A stretch of 14,637 nt of DNA from an uncultured Eubacterium sp. GTDB lineage: Bacteria; Bacillota; Clostridia; Lachnospirales; Lachnospiraceae. Shown in pieces: positions 1 through 6,434 of the stretch. Location of the stretch: the NCBI GenBank assembly GCA_900548465.1, contig URKY01000052.1, positions 1 through 14,637 of the forward strand. The letters run 5' to 3'. The first letter of the stretch is position 1. Each line of letters starts with the position of its first letter. The notes beneath the pieces were generated by a model that searched no databases, had not been told where the DNA came from, and worked only from the letters and a program-made list of their open reading frames with translations. The position numbers and the translations under genes are program-made.

Positions 1-127
1 TTCTTTTGATAGAAATATCTACCATACAGCCGTTTACAGTGATTCTCATGCACACAGGTGCTTCTCCGTTCTTTAATAACTTGGCTTTTTTGATAAAGAA
101 CAAAACAGAAAATGATTTTCGAGCCAT
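1..127 (-). CDS. Tyrosine recombinase (integrase), N-terminal fragment
   Basis: Only the first 42 codons lie in the window; the gene continues past the left edge. The protein starts MARKSFSVLFFIKKAKLLKN and goes on with GEAPVCMRITVNG and MVDISIKR. This is the typical N-terminal beta-strand region that precedes the SAM-like core-binding domain in Bacteroidetes tyrosine recombinases of transposons and mobilizable elements. Such enzymes integrate and excise the element at att sites; the catalytic Arg/His/Tyr domain is not visible here. The start at 127 was chosen because the family motif begins there and a TAnnTTTG promoter motif lies about 25 bases upstream. The gene diverges from the RteC-like gene at 764, with about 640 bp of repeat-rich DNA between, as expected at the recombination end of an element. 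The family call is from recognition; the subfamily is not determined. Confidence 0.82.
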   Translation of the reverse strand, partial: MARKSFSVLFFIKKAKLLKNGEAPVCMRITVNGCMVDISIKR

Positions 128-150
128 TTTTACATCGTTTTTTTAAGTTA

Positions 151-158
151 CAAAACTA
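151..158 (-). promoter_or_regulatory. Bacteroidetes -7 promoter motif for the integrase
   Basis: On the minus strand this reads TAGTTTTG, an exact match to the -7 consensus TAnnTTTG, ending 23 bases before the integrase ATG. A TTTG lies 12 bases further upstream, closer than the usual -33 spacing, so only the -7 box is supported. Confidence 0.45.
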
Positions 159-220
159 TGTATTCTCTTCCAAAGTAAGTCTATGCAAAATACTATGAAT
201 CAGTGAGAAAGATGCAAATT

Positions 221-255
221 CGTGGGACTTTTTAGAATTAAATTTTAGTCCCACG
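221..255. repeat. Inverted repeat (9-bp arms) upstream of the integrase
   Basis: CGTGGGACT at 221-229 is the exact reverse complement of AGTCCCACG at 247-255, separated by a 17-base AT-rich spacer. The flanks partly extend the match (AAATT against ATTT). There is no T-run consistent with a terminator serving a nearby gene. Its position about 95 bp upstream of the integrase start suggests a recombinase or accessory-protein binding site, or part of an attachment region. That role is inference. Confidence 0.5.
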
Positions 256-313
256 ATTTATCCACCGATAATATGCTTGAAACGGCTATTTTCTGCTACC
301 TGCCAGAAAAAAG

Positions 314-346
314 AAATCCCTGACAATATCTAATTATCAGGGATTT
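314..346 (+). terminator. Hairpin with T-rich tail, terminator-like
   Basis: A perfect 10-bp stem, AAATCCCTGA (314-323) with TCAGGGATTT (337-346), has a 13-base loop and is followed by a T-rich stretch on the plus strand (GTTTGATTTTTC). No complete plus-strand gene lies upstream in the window. It may insulate the RteC-like gene at 764 from read-through, or be a structural element of the mobile-element end. Confidence 0.45.
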
Positions 347-369
347 GTTTGATTTTTCTTTTGTTTTCC

Positions 370-406
370 GTGATCCGCCTGGGGTCACTTTGTGATCCAG
401 CTGGGA
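370..406. repeat. Pair of 15-bp direct repeats, 22-bp period
   Basis: GTGATCCGCCTGGGG (370-384) and GTGATCCAGCTGGGA (392-406) match at 12 of 15 positions, with start points 22 bp apart, about two helical turns. They lie between the divergent integrase and RteC-like genes. Same-face spacing is typical of paired protein-binding sites; arm-type integrase or Xis sites are possible but unproven. Confidence 0.5.
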
Positions 407-659
407 ACATGGAATATATTCATAATCAACTGGTTATCACTTAATTTGTCTTTTGGGAATATTTTAAAAATAACAGATGGACAAATAGTGGACGAATAAT
501 TGTCGTTTCTTGTCTATCTATTTAAAATACTATTATCAATACTTGTCTGAAAATGACCTATTAAGACTTCCATTTCCGACATTTTCTAAGAACTCTGATT
601 TAACAATGGCAAAAGTACAAATTAAGACAATATCATGCAAATTATGCGTAAAAAAATGG

Positions 660-690
660 TTTACAAAATTATATAACATAATTTTGTAAA
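660..690 (+). promoter_or_regulatory. 12-bp inverted repeat overlapping a -7 promoter motif
   Basis: TTTACAAAATTA (660-671) and TAATTTTGTAAA (679-690) form a perfect inverted repeat with a 7-base spacer. The right arm contains TAATTTTG (679-686), an exact TAnnTTTG match in the orientation of the downstream RteC-like gene. ATGCGT is present on both sides (644-649 and 693-698) as a direct repeat. A promoter inside a palindrome suggests repression or activation by a dimeric protein. No convincing -33 TTTG was found. Confidence 0.5.
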
Positions 691-721
691 ATATGCGTGT
701 AATTCATTTTTTGTTAAGCTT

Positions 722-754
722 GGGTATATCCTATTATGGGGTATACCCTATTTT
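722..754 (+). promoter_or_regulatory. Tandem palindromic operator candidates in the rteC-like leader
   Basis: Two 16-base units with a 17-bp period, GGGTATATCCTATTAT (722-737) and GGGTATACCCTATTTT (739-754), match at 14 of 16 positions. The second contains the perfect palindrome GGGTATACCC (739-748); the first has the same palindrome with one mismatch. They lie between the candidate -7 box at 679-686 and the ATG at 764, a position suited to autoregulation. The regulator is not identified. Confidence 0.5.
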
Positions 755-763
755 ATTATTATT

Positions 764-1324
764 ATGAGAAATTCATTATTAAAGACTGATCTATTGATTC
801 TACTTAGCACACACCAAAAAATCGAAACAAAGACGTTAGAAAAAGCCTATGTGCAATTCGTAAACAAATTACAGGTTTTTATAAATAACTCATCTGATTT
901 GGCAACTTCCTATTTCTTAATACATTACACAAGAATTGAATTAGAAGCTATTTTAAAAAAAGATACTACGAATAATATTATATTGAATAAAACCCTTTCA
1001 ATTATCAATGTTGCTTTAGAATGTTTGAAATTATCAGTACTAATTGAAACAAAAACATTAAAAATAAAAAAGCCCCTACGCTGGACGGCTGACTTATGTA
1101 ATGCCGTTGAAATAATATATGCACTTTTCCACAGTAAATGTATCAATAATGGAGAAGTTACGATTAAACAACTCGCAGAACTATTTGAAAAGGCTTTCAA
1201 CATAAATCTCAATAACATTTCATTGTTATACATCCAAATAAGAAGCAGAGTCGGAGAAAGAACAACTTTTTTACGTCGTTTAACGGACAACTTAAACAAG
1301 GCAATGTTAGAAAAGGACAAATAA
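764..1324 (+). CDS. RteC-like regulator of element excision
   Basis: This 186-residue protein resembles RteC, the tetracycline-cascade regulator that activates the excision operon of CTnDOT. The clearest part is residues 105-182: LRWTADLCNAVEIIYALF, then INNGEVTIKQLAELFEKAFNINL, an IRSR segment, and RTTFLRRL near the end. The N-terminal half is helical and less conserved. In this family the protein is a DNA-binding activator acting upstream of small Xis-like genes, and two such genes follow directly (1409 and 1747). No Shine-Dalgarno is visible, as usual in Bacteroidetes. Two palindromic repeats sit just upstream. A second, frameshifted homologue lies at 13368-14037: the N-terminal MNELLK and TRIE motifs and the helical middle align by eye. 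Family call is confident; the actual target is inferred. Confidence 0.75.
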   Translation: MRNSLLKTDLLILLSTHQKIETKTLEKAYVQFVNKLQVFINNSSDLATSYFLIHYTRIELEAILKKDTTNNIILNKTLSIINVALECLKLSVLIETKTLKIKKPLRWTADLCNAVEIIYALFHSKCINNGEVTIKQLAELFEKAFNINLNNISLLYIQIRSRVGERTTFLRRLTDNLNKAMLEKDK

Positions 1325-1408
1325 TTACTATTAACCTAATATTAAGTTAAAGACTTTCTATTTTTTCATCCTACACTTTTGTAGCAACAAATTTAAAACT
1401 AAATAATT

Positions 1409-1750
1409 ATGGAAGTTGTTACATTAGATTCACAGGTGTATCGGAATCTTGTAGAAAAATTAGAAACTATTTTTCAATTCGTCAAATCACAGGGTACAAT
1501 ACAATTAAACGAATCAGAAAAACCGAGAGAAAAAACAGAAAAAGGAATTGCATTAGACAACAAAGATGTATGCAAACTTTTACATGTTAGTTTAAGAACA
1601 TTAAATCGAATAAGAACCCGGGGAGAAATTACTTATACCCGTATTAGTGGGAGAATCCGCTATAACATTGAAGATGTAAATAAATACATAGCAGAAGGTA
1701 AATACGAAACGGTAAATGAAATTGCTCAACATAATCATTTATCCATATGA
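1409..1750 (+). CDS. Helix-turn-helix DNA-binding protein, excisionase-like (first of pair)
   Basis: A 113-residue basic protein with an HTH_17/excisionase-type winged helix at about residues 48-95. It contains ALDNKDVCKLLHVSLRTLNR, the recognition-helix region IRTRGEITYTRISG, and the wing IRYNIEDVNKYI. An N-terminal helix (residues 8-30) may serve in dimerization. In CTnDOT-type elements, small proteins of this architecture (Xis2c, Xis2d) help the integrase excise the element and activate transfer genes. It follows the RteC-like gene by 84 bp and overlaps the next gene by four bases (ATGA at 1747-1750), so the pair is translationally coupled. The intervening leader has only a poor -7-like motif (CACTTTTG near 1371), so co-transcription with the RteC-like gene is possible. 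Assignment to excision is by family and context. Confidence 0.75.
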   Translation: MEVVTLDSQVYRNLVEKLETIFQFVKSQGTIQLNESEKPREKTEKGIALDNKDVCKLLHVSLRTLNRIRTRGEITYTRISGRIRYNIEDVNKYIAEGKYETVNEIAQHNHLSI

Positions 1751-2046
1751 TCGAAGAATTAGACAAAGCAACTTTAGAGCAATGGATGCACCGTTTATTT
1801 GATCGTTTAGATCAAACGGATGAAAAAATAAAAAGATTAGCCCTTCAAATAGCCGTTGAAGAGATAAAAGTTTTAGACAACCAGGACATGTGCTTACTTC
1901 TGCATGTTAATCGACGAACATTACAACGTTACCGAAAAGAAAAGATTTTAAAATACTTCAACGTTCGAGGAAAAAATTATTATCGAGTAGTTGATGTAAA
2001 AGAGTTTATGGAAACACGTTTAAAAGAGAAAGAAGCTATAAACTAA
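1747..2046 (+). CDS. Helix-turn-helix DNA-binding protein, excisionase-like (second of pair)
   Basis: A 99-residue protein: an N-terminal amphipathic helix (residues 8-35, EQWMHRLFDRLDQTDEKIKR) followed by an HTH_17 domain at about 42-90 containing VLDNQDMCLLLHVNRRTLQR, YRKEKILKYFNV and NYYRVVDVKEFM. It is more similar to the protein at 12873-13205 (shared LDNQD, RTLQRYR and YYR..D motifs) than to its own upstream partner. It is read from the ATGA overlap with that partner. Likely role: architectural or regulatory partner of the integrase, or activator of mobilization genes. No terminator with a T-run is seen immediately downstream. Confidence 0.74.
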   Translation: MIEELDKATLEQWMHRLFDRLDQTDEKIKRLALQIAVEEIKVLDNQDMCLLLHVNRRTLQRYRKEKILKYFNVRGKNYYRVVDVKEFMETRLKEKEAIN

Positions 2047-2425
2047 CAATAACCTACTATCCTTTAAAGTAAAGGCTGTATATCAATAGTAAATTAAAAA
2101 ATTGTCGCTGTTCTCTATCGAACCTTGTTTAAAATAGTTCTATTTTAGTTATAGAAGATTTACAGTCTATTTTTCTTTTTCTTGAATATTGTAGAAAAAA
2201 TGTCATTGACTCATTTCTATAATAAGAACAAAATCTTTGACTACTTCGCAATATTCAGGAAAAACCATATTATCTGTACCTATTTTTGAAACAGATTACT
2301 CAAACTTATTTATTTCTGTAAAAGGTACAGCATTTCCTTTAATATTCCATATATGTAGGACAAAATTGAGAAGCAAGACGAAATATAGTCCTTCACAGCG
2401 TTAGTAGGGAAACAATATTTGTTAT
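2047..2425. other. Intergenic region between convergent genes, with long-spaced inverted repeats
   Basis: This AT-rich stretch of about 380 bp lies between convergent genes (HTH gene on plus, radical SAM gene on minus). I see no credible coding frame. It holds inverted repeats TGAATATTG (2183-2191) with CAATATTCA (2249-2257), and CTGTACC (2274-2280) with GGTACAG (2324-2330). Neither has a compact loop and T-run, so no classic terminator can be called. Confidence 0.4.
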
Positions 2426-3655
2426 CTATTTTAATTTAGATAATTCATTGATTAACCCATAATATCTTTTTCTTTCAAAATCACAATACCCTAAAGGCAC
2501 AGAGAACGCTTCAATTTGATTTCCATTATTGTATACTGGCACTGCAATAGCCGGACACATTTTGCAAGTATTACTTGCTTCACAGCCAGTACACCCACGA
2601 ATTGGCTTATTTATATAGGTATTTACAAATTGCCTATTTAGATTTATACTTTTTTTGATTCCTAAATCAACAATACGATAATTACACTCTTTGATTTGAG
2701 TTCTTTGACAAGGTAATAATTCAAAATTTGAATTTATATGGAGTCCATAATTTTTAATGCCACAAGTATAGCATTTTTTTATTGTATTTTGTTTTTCACA
2801 ATCAAATATTTCTGGATATGATTTGTCTGTTATTTGTATCTTGTTCGCTTCACAACTAATCATAGATGAGAAATTAGATTGAAAATGATTTAGATTTTTT
2901 CCATCATAAGCTTGAAAAATGGTTGTAGAGTAGTAATAATCAATTCCGTTAAGATTACACCAATCGCCAATTTTACTAAAACCATCTTCTGTTATAGAAT
3001 TAAAAGGAGTTTTACACTTAACTTTAATACCTAAATCTCTTAATTTAAGAATATTATCTAATACCTTTTGATAATCCCTACCTTTGGTTCCCGTAACTTT
3101 GTCGAAGTTTTTTTGGTCAACACCATAAATGGAAATTTCTATTTTATAAGGAGGAAGTTGTTTAAATAAATTGATTATTTCGTTATCTATTAAATATCCA
3201 TTGCTATATAATGCTACAAGTACACCTGAAAGTTTAAGAAAAGAATAAATTTCTTTGAAATCCTTATGTAACAAAATTTCACCTCCTGTTAGAGTACAAT
3301 ATAACAGCCCTAAATCAATCAATTCCTGGATTTTCGATTTAATATTCTCAAATCTAACTTGTTCATTGTGTGAGTGTCCAACAATGTAACAGAAAGGGCA
3401 ATAAAAATTGCATCTATCCAATAATTCCCAAGTTAATAACATAGGAGTGTATGAACACCCAGAAATAAGTCCACACAACTGCGACGGTGACATGCTCTTA
3501 ACTAATGAGCCATTTTTTTCAAGAAATTTTGAATTAAAATAAATCTCGTTTGCAGAATATGGATTTATCAACACATCTACATTATTTATTCTTCTTTGTA
3601 CCATAGTTTCTATAATAAACCTGACAGCTCTTTGGTAACTGTCAGGCTTTACCAA
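2426..3655 (-). CDS. Radical SAM/SPASM RiPP maturase
   Basis: A 409-residue radical SAM enzyme. The [4Fe-4S]-SAM motif CNFYCPFC (C82, C86, C89) is followed by the SAM-binding GGE in LTGGEILLHKDF (124-126). The C-terminal SPASM domain for auxiliary clusters shows C295/C298, C316, C324, then C355-x2-C358-x5-C364-x2-C367 and C391. This architecture is typical of enzymes that install thioether or carbon-carbon links on ribosomal peptides. Three bases upstream ends a 35-codon Cys-containing ORF, the likely substrate. Residues 20-70 could hold a small leader-recognition region, but I see no clear RRE. An internal ATG at 3604 (MVQRRINN) is an alternative start that would leave the hairpin at 3620-3646 in the intergenic region. 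No transporter, protease or immunity gene is adjacent. The reaction product is unknown. Confidence 0.88.
   Translation of the reverse strand: MVKPDSYQRAVRFIIETMVQRRINNVDVLINPYSANEIYFNSKFLEKNGSLVKSMSPSQLCGLISGCSYTPMLLTWELLDRCNFYCPFCYIVGHSHNEQVRFENIKSKIQELIDLGLLYCTLTGGEILLHKDFKEIYSFLKLSGVLVALYSNGYLIDNEIINLFKQLPPYKIEISIYGVDQKNFDKVTGTKGRDYQKVLDNILKLRDLGIKVKCKTPFNSITEDGFSKIGDWCNLNGIDYYYSTTIFQAYDGKNLNHFQSNFSSMISCEANKIQITDKSYPEIFDCEKQNTIKKCYTCGIKNYGLHINSNFELLPCQRTQIKECNYRIVDLGIKKSINLNRQFVNTYINKPIRGCTGCEASNTCKMCPAIAVPVYNNGNQIEAFSVPLGYCDFERKRYYGLINELSKLK
3620..3646 (-). promoter_or_regulatory. Hairpin at the start of the maturase gene
   Basis: CCTGACAG (3620-3627) pairs perfectly with CTGTCAGG (3639-3646) around an 11-base loop. 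It lies between the precursor stop and the internal ATG at 3604 of the maturase. A hairpin here could partially terminate transcription or stabilise the precursor message, so that the peptide is made in excess over the enzyme, as often seen in RiPP operons. Only a weak T-rich tail (TTTATTATAG) follows on the minus strand. Confidence 0.45.
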
Positions 3656-3658
3656 CTT

Positions 3659-3766
3659 TTAACTTCCGCTACAATCGCAAGTGGGATCCCAACCGCATTC
3701 CATATTTGAAAATCCACTATCAACGACTTCAACTTTTACAAAGTTGGGAATTACTTCTGTATCCAT
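3659..3766 (-). CDS. Candidate RiPP precursor peptide, Cys-rich C-terminus
   Basis: A 35-codon ORF encoding an acidic leader (MDTEVIPNFVKVEVVDSGF) followed by a Cys- and Asp-rich core ending ECGWDPTCDCSGS, with Cys at 24, 30 and 32. The core also has Trp26, two Asp, and a Gly/Ser tail. It is read in the same direction as the radical SAM/SPASM gene and stops 3 bases before its first ATG, the standard precursor-maturase arrangement. ATG at 3766 is the only start in the frame; TAA and TAG stops lie upstream. Cys residues near Asp, Thr and Trp fit thioether-forming classes (sactipeptide or ranthipeptide), but I do not recognise the sequence as a named family. The role is inferred from size, composition and adjacency. 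Confidence 0.68.
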   Translation of the reverse strand: MDTEVIPNFVKVEVVDSGFSNMECGWDPTCDCSGS

Positions 3767-3790
3767 AATATCAAGTATTTGTTGTTATGC

Positions 3791-3881
3791 CTATTCGCTT
3801 TGAAGTGTCCCAATTTCATTGGCGACAGGATTTTCGGCTTCTTCCTTAAAATAGTTCTGTAAATTTACATATTTTTTTCAT
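3791..3881 (-). other. Possible second small peptide frame, interrupted at an A7 run
   Basis: ATG at 3881 opens a short frame (MKKICKFTELF, stop at 3846). Removing one base from the seven-A run at 3872-3878 would instead give a 29-residue peptide starting MKKYVNLQNYFKEE and ending NEIGTLQSE, with its TAG at 3791-3793. That frame is the same one in which the precursor at 3766 lies, separated only by a TAG and a TAA. It may be a leader-like peptide produced by slippage, a decayed precursor, or chance. Confidence 0.3.
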
Positions 3882-3974
3882 GTTTAATACAAAATATTAA
3901 TCAATAATTTATTTTTCATATCTTGTGTCTAAAATCTTAATATTATATGTCGATTAAATTTTAATATATAAAAA

Positions 3975-4000
3975 GCGCCCGGTATCCTACCCCCGGGCGC
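3975..4000 (-). terminator. Rho-independent terminator of the topoisomerase fragment
   Basis: The GC-rich stem GCGCCCGG (3975-3982) with CCGGGCGC (3993-4000) has a 10-base loop and, read on the minus strand, is followed by CTTTTTATATATT. It lies about 60 bases after the topB-like stop and also insulates the RiPP operon from upstream read-through. Confidence 0.8.
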
Positions 4001-4062
4001 ACCACTTAAAATCCTGAAAACAGTTTAACTGTTGCATGATTTCAAGTACAAAGATACAAAAA

Positions 4063-4803
4063 TTATCTCTTTTTCAGATTAGATTTTTTCATTGGGAACT
4101 CGAAAACGGTCTTATAATTTTCATCCAATTTTAATTTAGCATCCATTAATGAGCCGTCACGCTTCTTAAATCCCTTAATAACGCCCGTCTTCCCTTCCTC
4201 TATTAACGTTATGATCTGTTCGTCCGAAAGCTGCTTATCACATTTATTCCTGAATACTATAAAATCACATTCTACGTTAGCACATTTAATACATTTAGGA
4301 AAAAACAACATTTTACTCCTGCATTTAGGACAGAAACAAGTCTTATTTTCAGGTAGATTTACAGAAACATTCAATAATTCCGTTGTAACCTGTACGGTAT
4401 ATATTTCCACTTCCTGACGAAAAGTATTAGGTTGTAACACTCCATTTTCAATATTATTCAAAGCAACTTCCCAACCAGCCGTCAAACCGACATCAGAAAT
4501 ACGCATATCTTTCACAATTTCATAAGTAGTTTGCCCTTTTTCGGTTGGGACAATATTCTTTTTGTCACGTCTGACATATTGCCTGTGAATCAAAACCTCT
4601 ATTATTCCGGCACGAGTGGCAGGTGTTCCTATTCCCGTTCCTTTTATGACATCCCGTTCTTCTTCATCTTCTAAATCGGTTCCTGCATGCTCCATGAGAG
4701 AGAGTAAGCTTGCATCGGTCAATATGGGATACCTCTGAAAATAGAGACGGTACAAGCATTCCGATAGAACATAATACGCAAACCGATTACTTAACAGGTA
4801 CAC
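4063..4803 (-). pseudogene. Truncated topoisomerase III (TopB/Exc-type), C-terminal part only
   Basis: From about residue 28 the translation matches the C-terminal third of type IA topoisomerases of the TopB family: LTDASLLSLMEHAG, GTGIGTPATRAGIIEVLI (56-72), VPTEKGQTTYEIV (85-97), TAGWE (108-112), then a zinc-ribbon CFCPKC ... CIKCANVEC ... C (156-188). Intact TopB is about 700 residues; the TOPRIM domain and the active-site tyrosine region are absent, so this cannot be an active enzyme. Residues 1 to about 26 are antisense of the adjoining fimbrillin fragment, so the native 5' end was lost at a breakpoint near 4722-4735. In CTnDOT-type elements a TopB homologue is Exc in the excision operon, which suggests a conjugative-transposon source. 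A good terminator remains at 3975-4000. Confidence 0.82.
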
Positions 4804-5324
4804 ATACCCCCGGACAAACTGAAATTAATAATTCTAATCCCTATGTTAATTTGACAATGAAGCATACCTTAAGTATGTTAATTTTCGATGTTTACGTTGA
4901 GAATTATACCGGAAATGCTGAATTAACTAAAATAGAGGTTGCCAATGCTACCGGGAAAACGGTATTATTCAGTGCAGGCACGGTAAACTTACAAACCGGG
5001 GCTATTACAGGTTCTACCGGGAAAAATCAGTCTTATGCGCACAGTTTATCGCGGATGCTGGGTACTGCGCCTACCGGTCACGAAAAAACATTACCTAAGT
5101 TTATGGTAGTACCCGTGTCTTCTGTACCGGTCACTGGAGATATAATTATCAACTTTACCATTGACGGAAAAGTTTATACCTATTATGTACCGGCAAGTAC
5201 GGTTTGGGCTTCGGGTACAAAAAATACTTATACGGTAAAATTATCGGGAAAAGCCCTGATTACATCGAATATAACGATTACAAACTGGACGGACGGTATC
5301 AACGGAAATATTACTTTACCCTAA
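4710..5324 (+). pseudogene. 5'-truncated fimbrillin-family protein
   Basis: The frame encodes the C-terminal part of a Mfa-like fimbrillin: a beta-rich stretch with YVNLTMKHTLSMLIFDVYV, repeated Gly/Thr turns, PKFMVVPVS, a YTYYVP strand, and the characteristic end TYTVKLSGKAL ... ITITNWTDGINGNITLP. The N-terminal signal peptide and lipobox are missing. The apparent ATG at 4710 lies in antisense topoisomerase sequence; homology seems to begin near 4734 (SENRDG). Both genes were therefore cut at the same point, head to head. The intact family members are outer-membrane-anchored pilus subunits or related surface lipoproteins. Without promoter, signal sequence or N-terminal domain it is unlikely to function. 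It is followed by a hairpin and then a complete fimbrillin-like gene at 5370. Confidence 0.78.
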
Positions 5325-5325
5325 T

Positions 5326-5352
5326 AGAAACGGGGCAAATTGCCCCGTTTCT
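5326..5352 (+). terminator. Strong hairpin between fimbrillin genes
   Basis: A 13-bp perfect inverted repeat (arms AGAAACGGGGCAA and TTGCCCCGTTTCT around one central base) starts right after the stop codon. It would fold as a 10-bp GC-rich stem with a 5-base loop. The tail TCTCAAAAA lacks a proper U-run, so it may terminate only partly or mainly protect the 3' end of the upstream message. Confidence 0.6.
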
Positions 5353-5369
5353 CTCAAAAACAATAACAT

Positions 5370-6434
5370 ATGAAAAGATTGATATACCCATTCTGTCTTT
5401 TCCTTGCCATTTCCAGTTGTAAGGAAAATAGACTAAATGAAAAAGAAACCAGAAAGGCAGCTACCTTCTTTGTTGCTCCAAATACCCCGACACGGGCAAC
5501 AGATACGTCTTTTGAATCGGGGGACGAAATCGGGATATTTGCCGTTGAAAGGTTATCCCCCGATATTCCGGGCTTACTGAATACCGCAAGTTATGCCATT
5601 AACAGGCGATACCGGATAGATTATAACGGTAACTTGTTACCCGTTTTAAAAGAGGATGAAATAAGCCTGTCCCGCATTGATTATTACGATATATACGCTT
5701 ATTACCCCTATACGGAGAAAAATTATGATCCGCAAGCCATAGATTTTAAATTGGATTATCAGCAAAATTCAATGGTAAAATACAAACAGCACGATGTCAT
5801 GTTTGCAAAGGCATTAGGTATATGGGGCAATACTTCTTCGATCGGATTAAATTTCAGCCGCAAAATGGCAGCCGTAGATTTTCAGCTTCGCAAAGAGCAG
5901 GGAATCCAAATACATTCTGTTTCTCTGTCTTCTGCCTATTGTAATTGCCGGGGCAATCTTGCAACGGGGACAGTGGAGGCTACCGGAAAAAAATACACGA
6001 TTAATATGTATCCTTTACAAGAAACAACAAACACATATACATTCAGGGCTTTGCTTCCCGAACAAATTTTGCCGGCTTCAACACAACTTTATATGACAGC
6101 CAATAGCAACGATCATTCCCTACCCTTCCAAACAGTAACGGACGTTCCTCTAACATCCGGTACGACAAGTATGTTCCCCGCAGAGATGATGTACCGGGTA
6201 TTTGTCAAACAAAGAGGCTCAGGTCGTGTCAGTGGAGCCGGGATATATAAACACGGAGAAATAGTAACGATAGCTGCAATACCCGCTCCCGGTTACCAAT
6301 TAGAAGGTTGGTATTATACACCTGACGGTATTTGGAGTGAAGAATTACCGAGGGTATCAACGGAATTAAATTATTCTTTCCCGGTAACGAAATACTCCCG
6401 TTTTATTGCCAATTTTATTCCTAAGGAAATATGA
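5370..6434 (+). CDS. Fimbrillin-family lipoprotein with InlB-like C-terminal repeat
   Basis: A 354-residue protein with a lipoprotein signal peptide: MKRLIYPFCLFLAISSC, lipobox Cys at 17. The fimbrillin-like body follows, with TRATDTSFESGDEIGIFAV (about 41-59), YYDIYAYYPY (104-113), KQHDVMFAKALG near 138-150 and FSRKMAAVDFQLRK (161-174). These motifs are typical of Mfa-like proteins. The last 75 residues (GSGRVSGAGIYKHGEIVTIA, then PGYQLEGWYY and a final FIANF) look like an InlB B-repeat, a small beta-grasp module common in surface proteins. Predicted location is the outer surface, anchored by lipid. It overlaps the next gene by ATGA (6431-6434), so the two are translationally coupled. The tip- or anchor-subunit role is inference. 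Confidence 0.8.
   Translation: MKRLIYPFCLFLAISSCKENRLNEKETRKAATFFVAPNTPTRATDTSFESGDEIGIFAVERLSPDIPGLLNTASYAINRRYRIDYNGNLLPVLKEDEISLSRIDYYDIYAYYPYTEKNYDPQAIDFKLDYQQNSMVKYKQHDVMFAKALGIWGNTSSIGLNFSRKMAAVDFQLRKEQGIQIHSVSLSSAYCNCRGNLATGTVEATGKKYTINMYPLQETTNTYTFRALLPEQILPASTQLYMTANSNDHSLPFQTVTDVPLTSGTTSMFPAEMMYRVFVKQRGSGRVSGAGIYKHGEIVTIAAIPAPGYQLEGWYYTPDGIWSEELPRVSTELNYSFPVTKYSRFIANFIPKEI

Noticed and set aside
4211..4417. Open frames antisense to topoisomerase, restriction and mob genes (for example 4211-4417, 7185-7526, 11188-11473, 12210-12593)
   Set aside because: They lie opposite well-supported coding sequence, lack family motifs, and are shadows of those genes.
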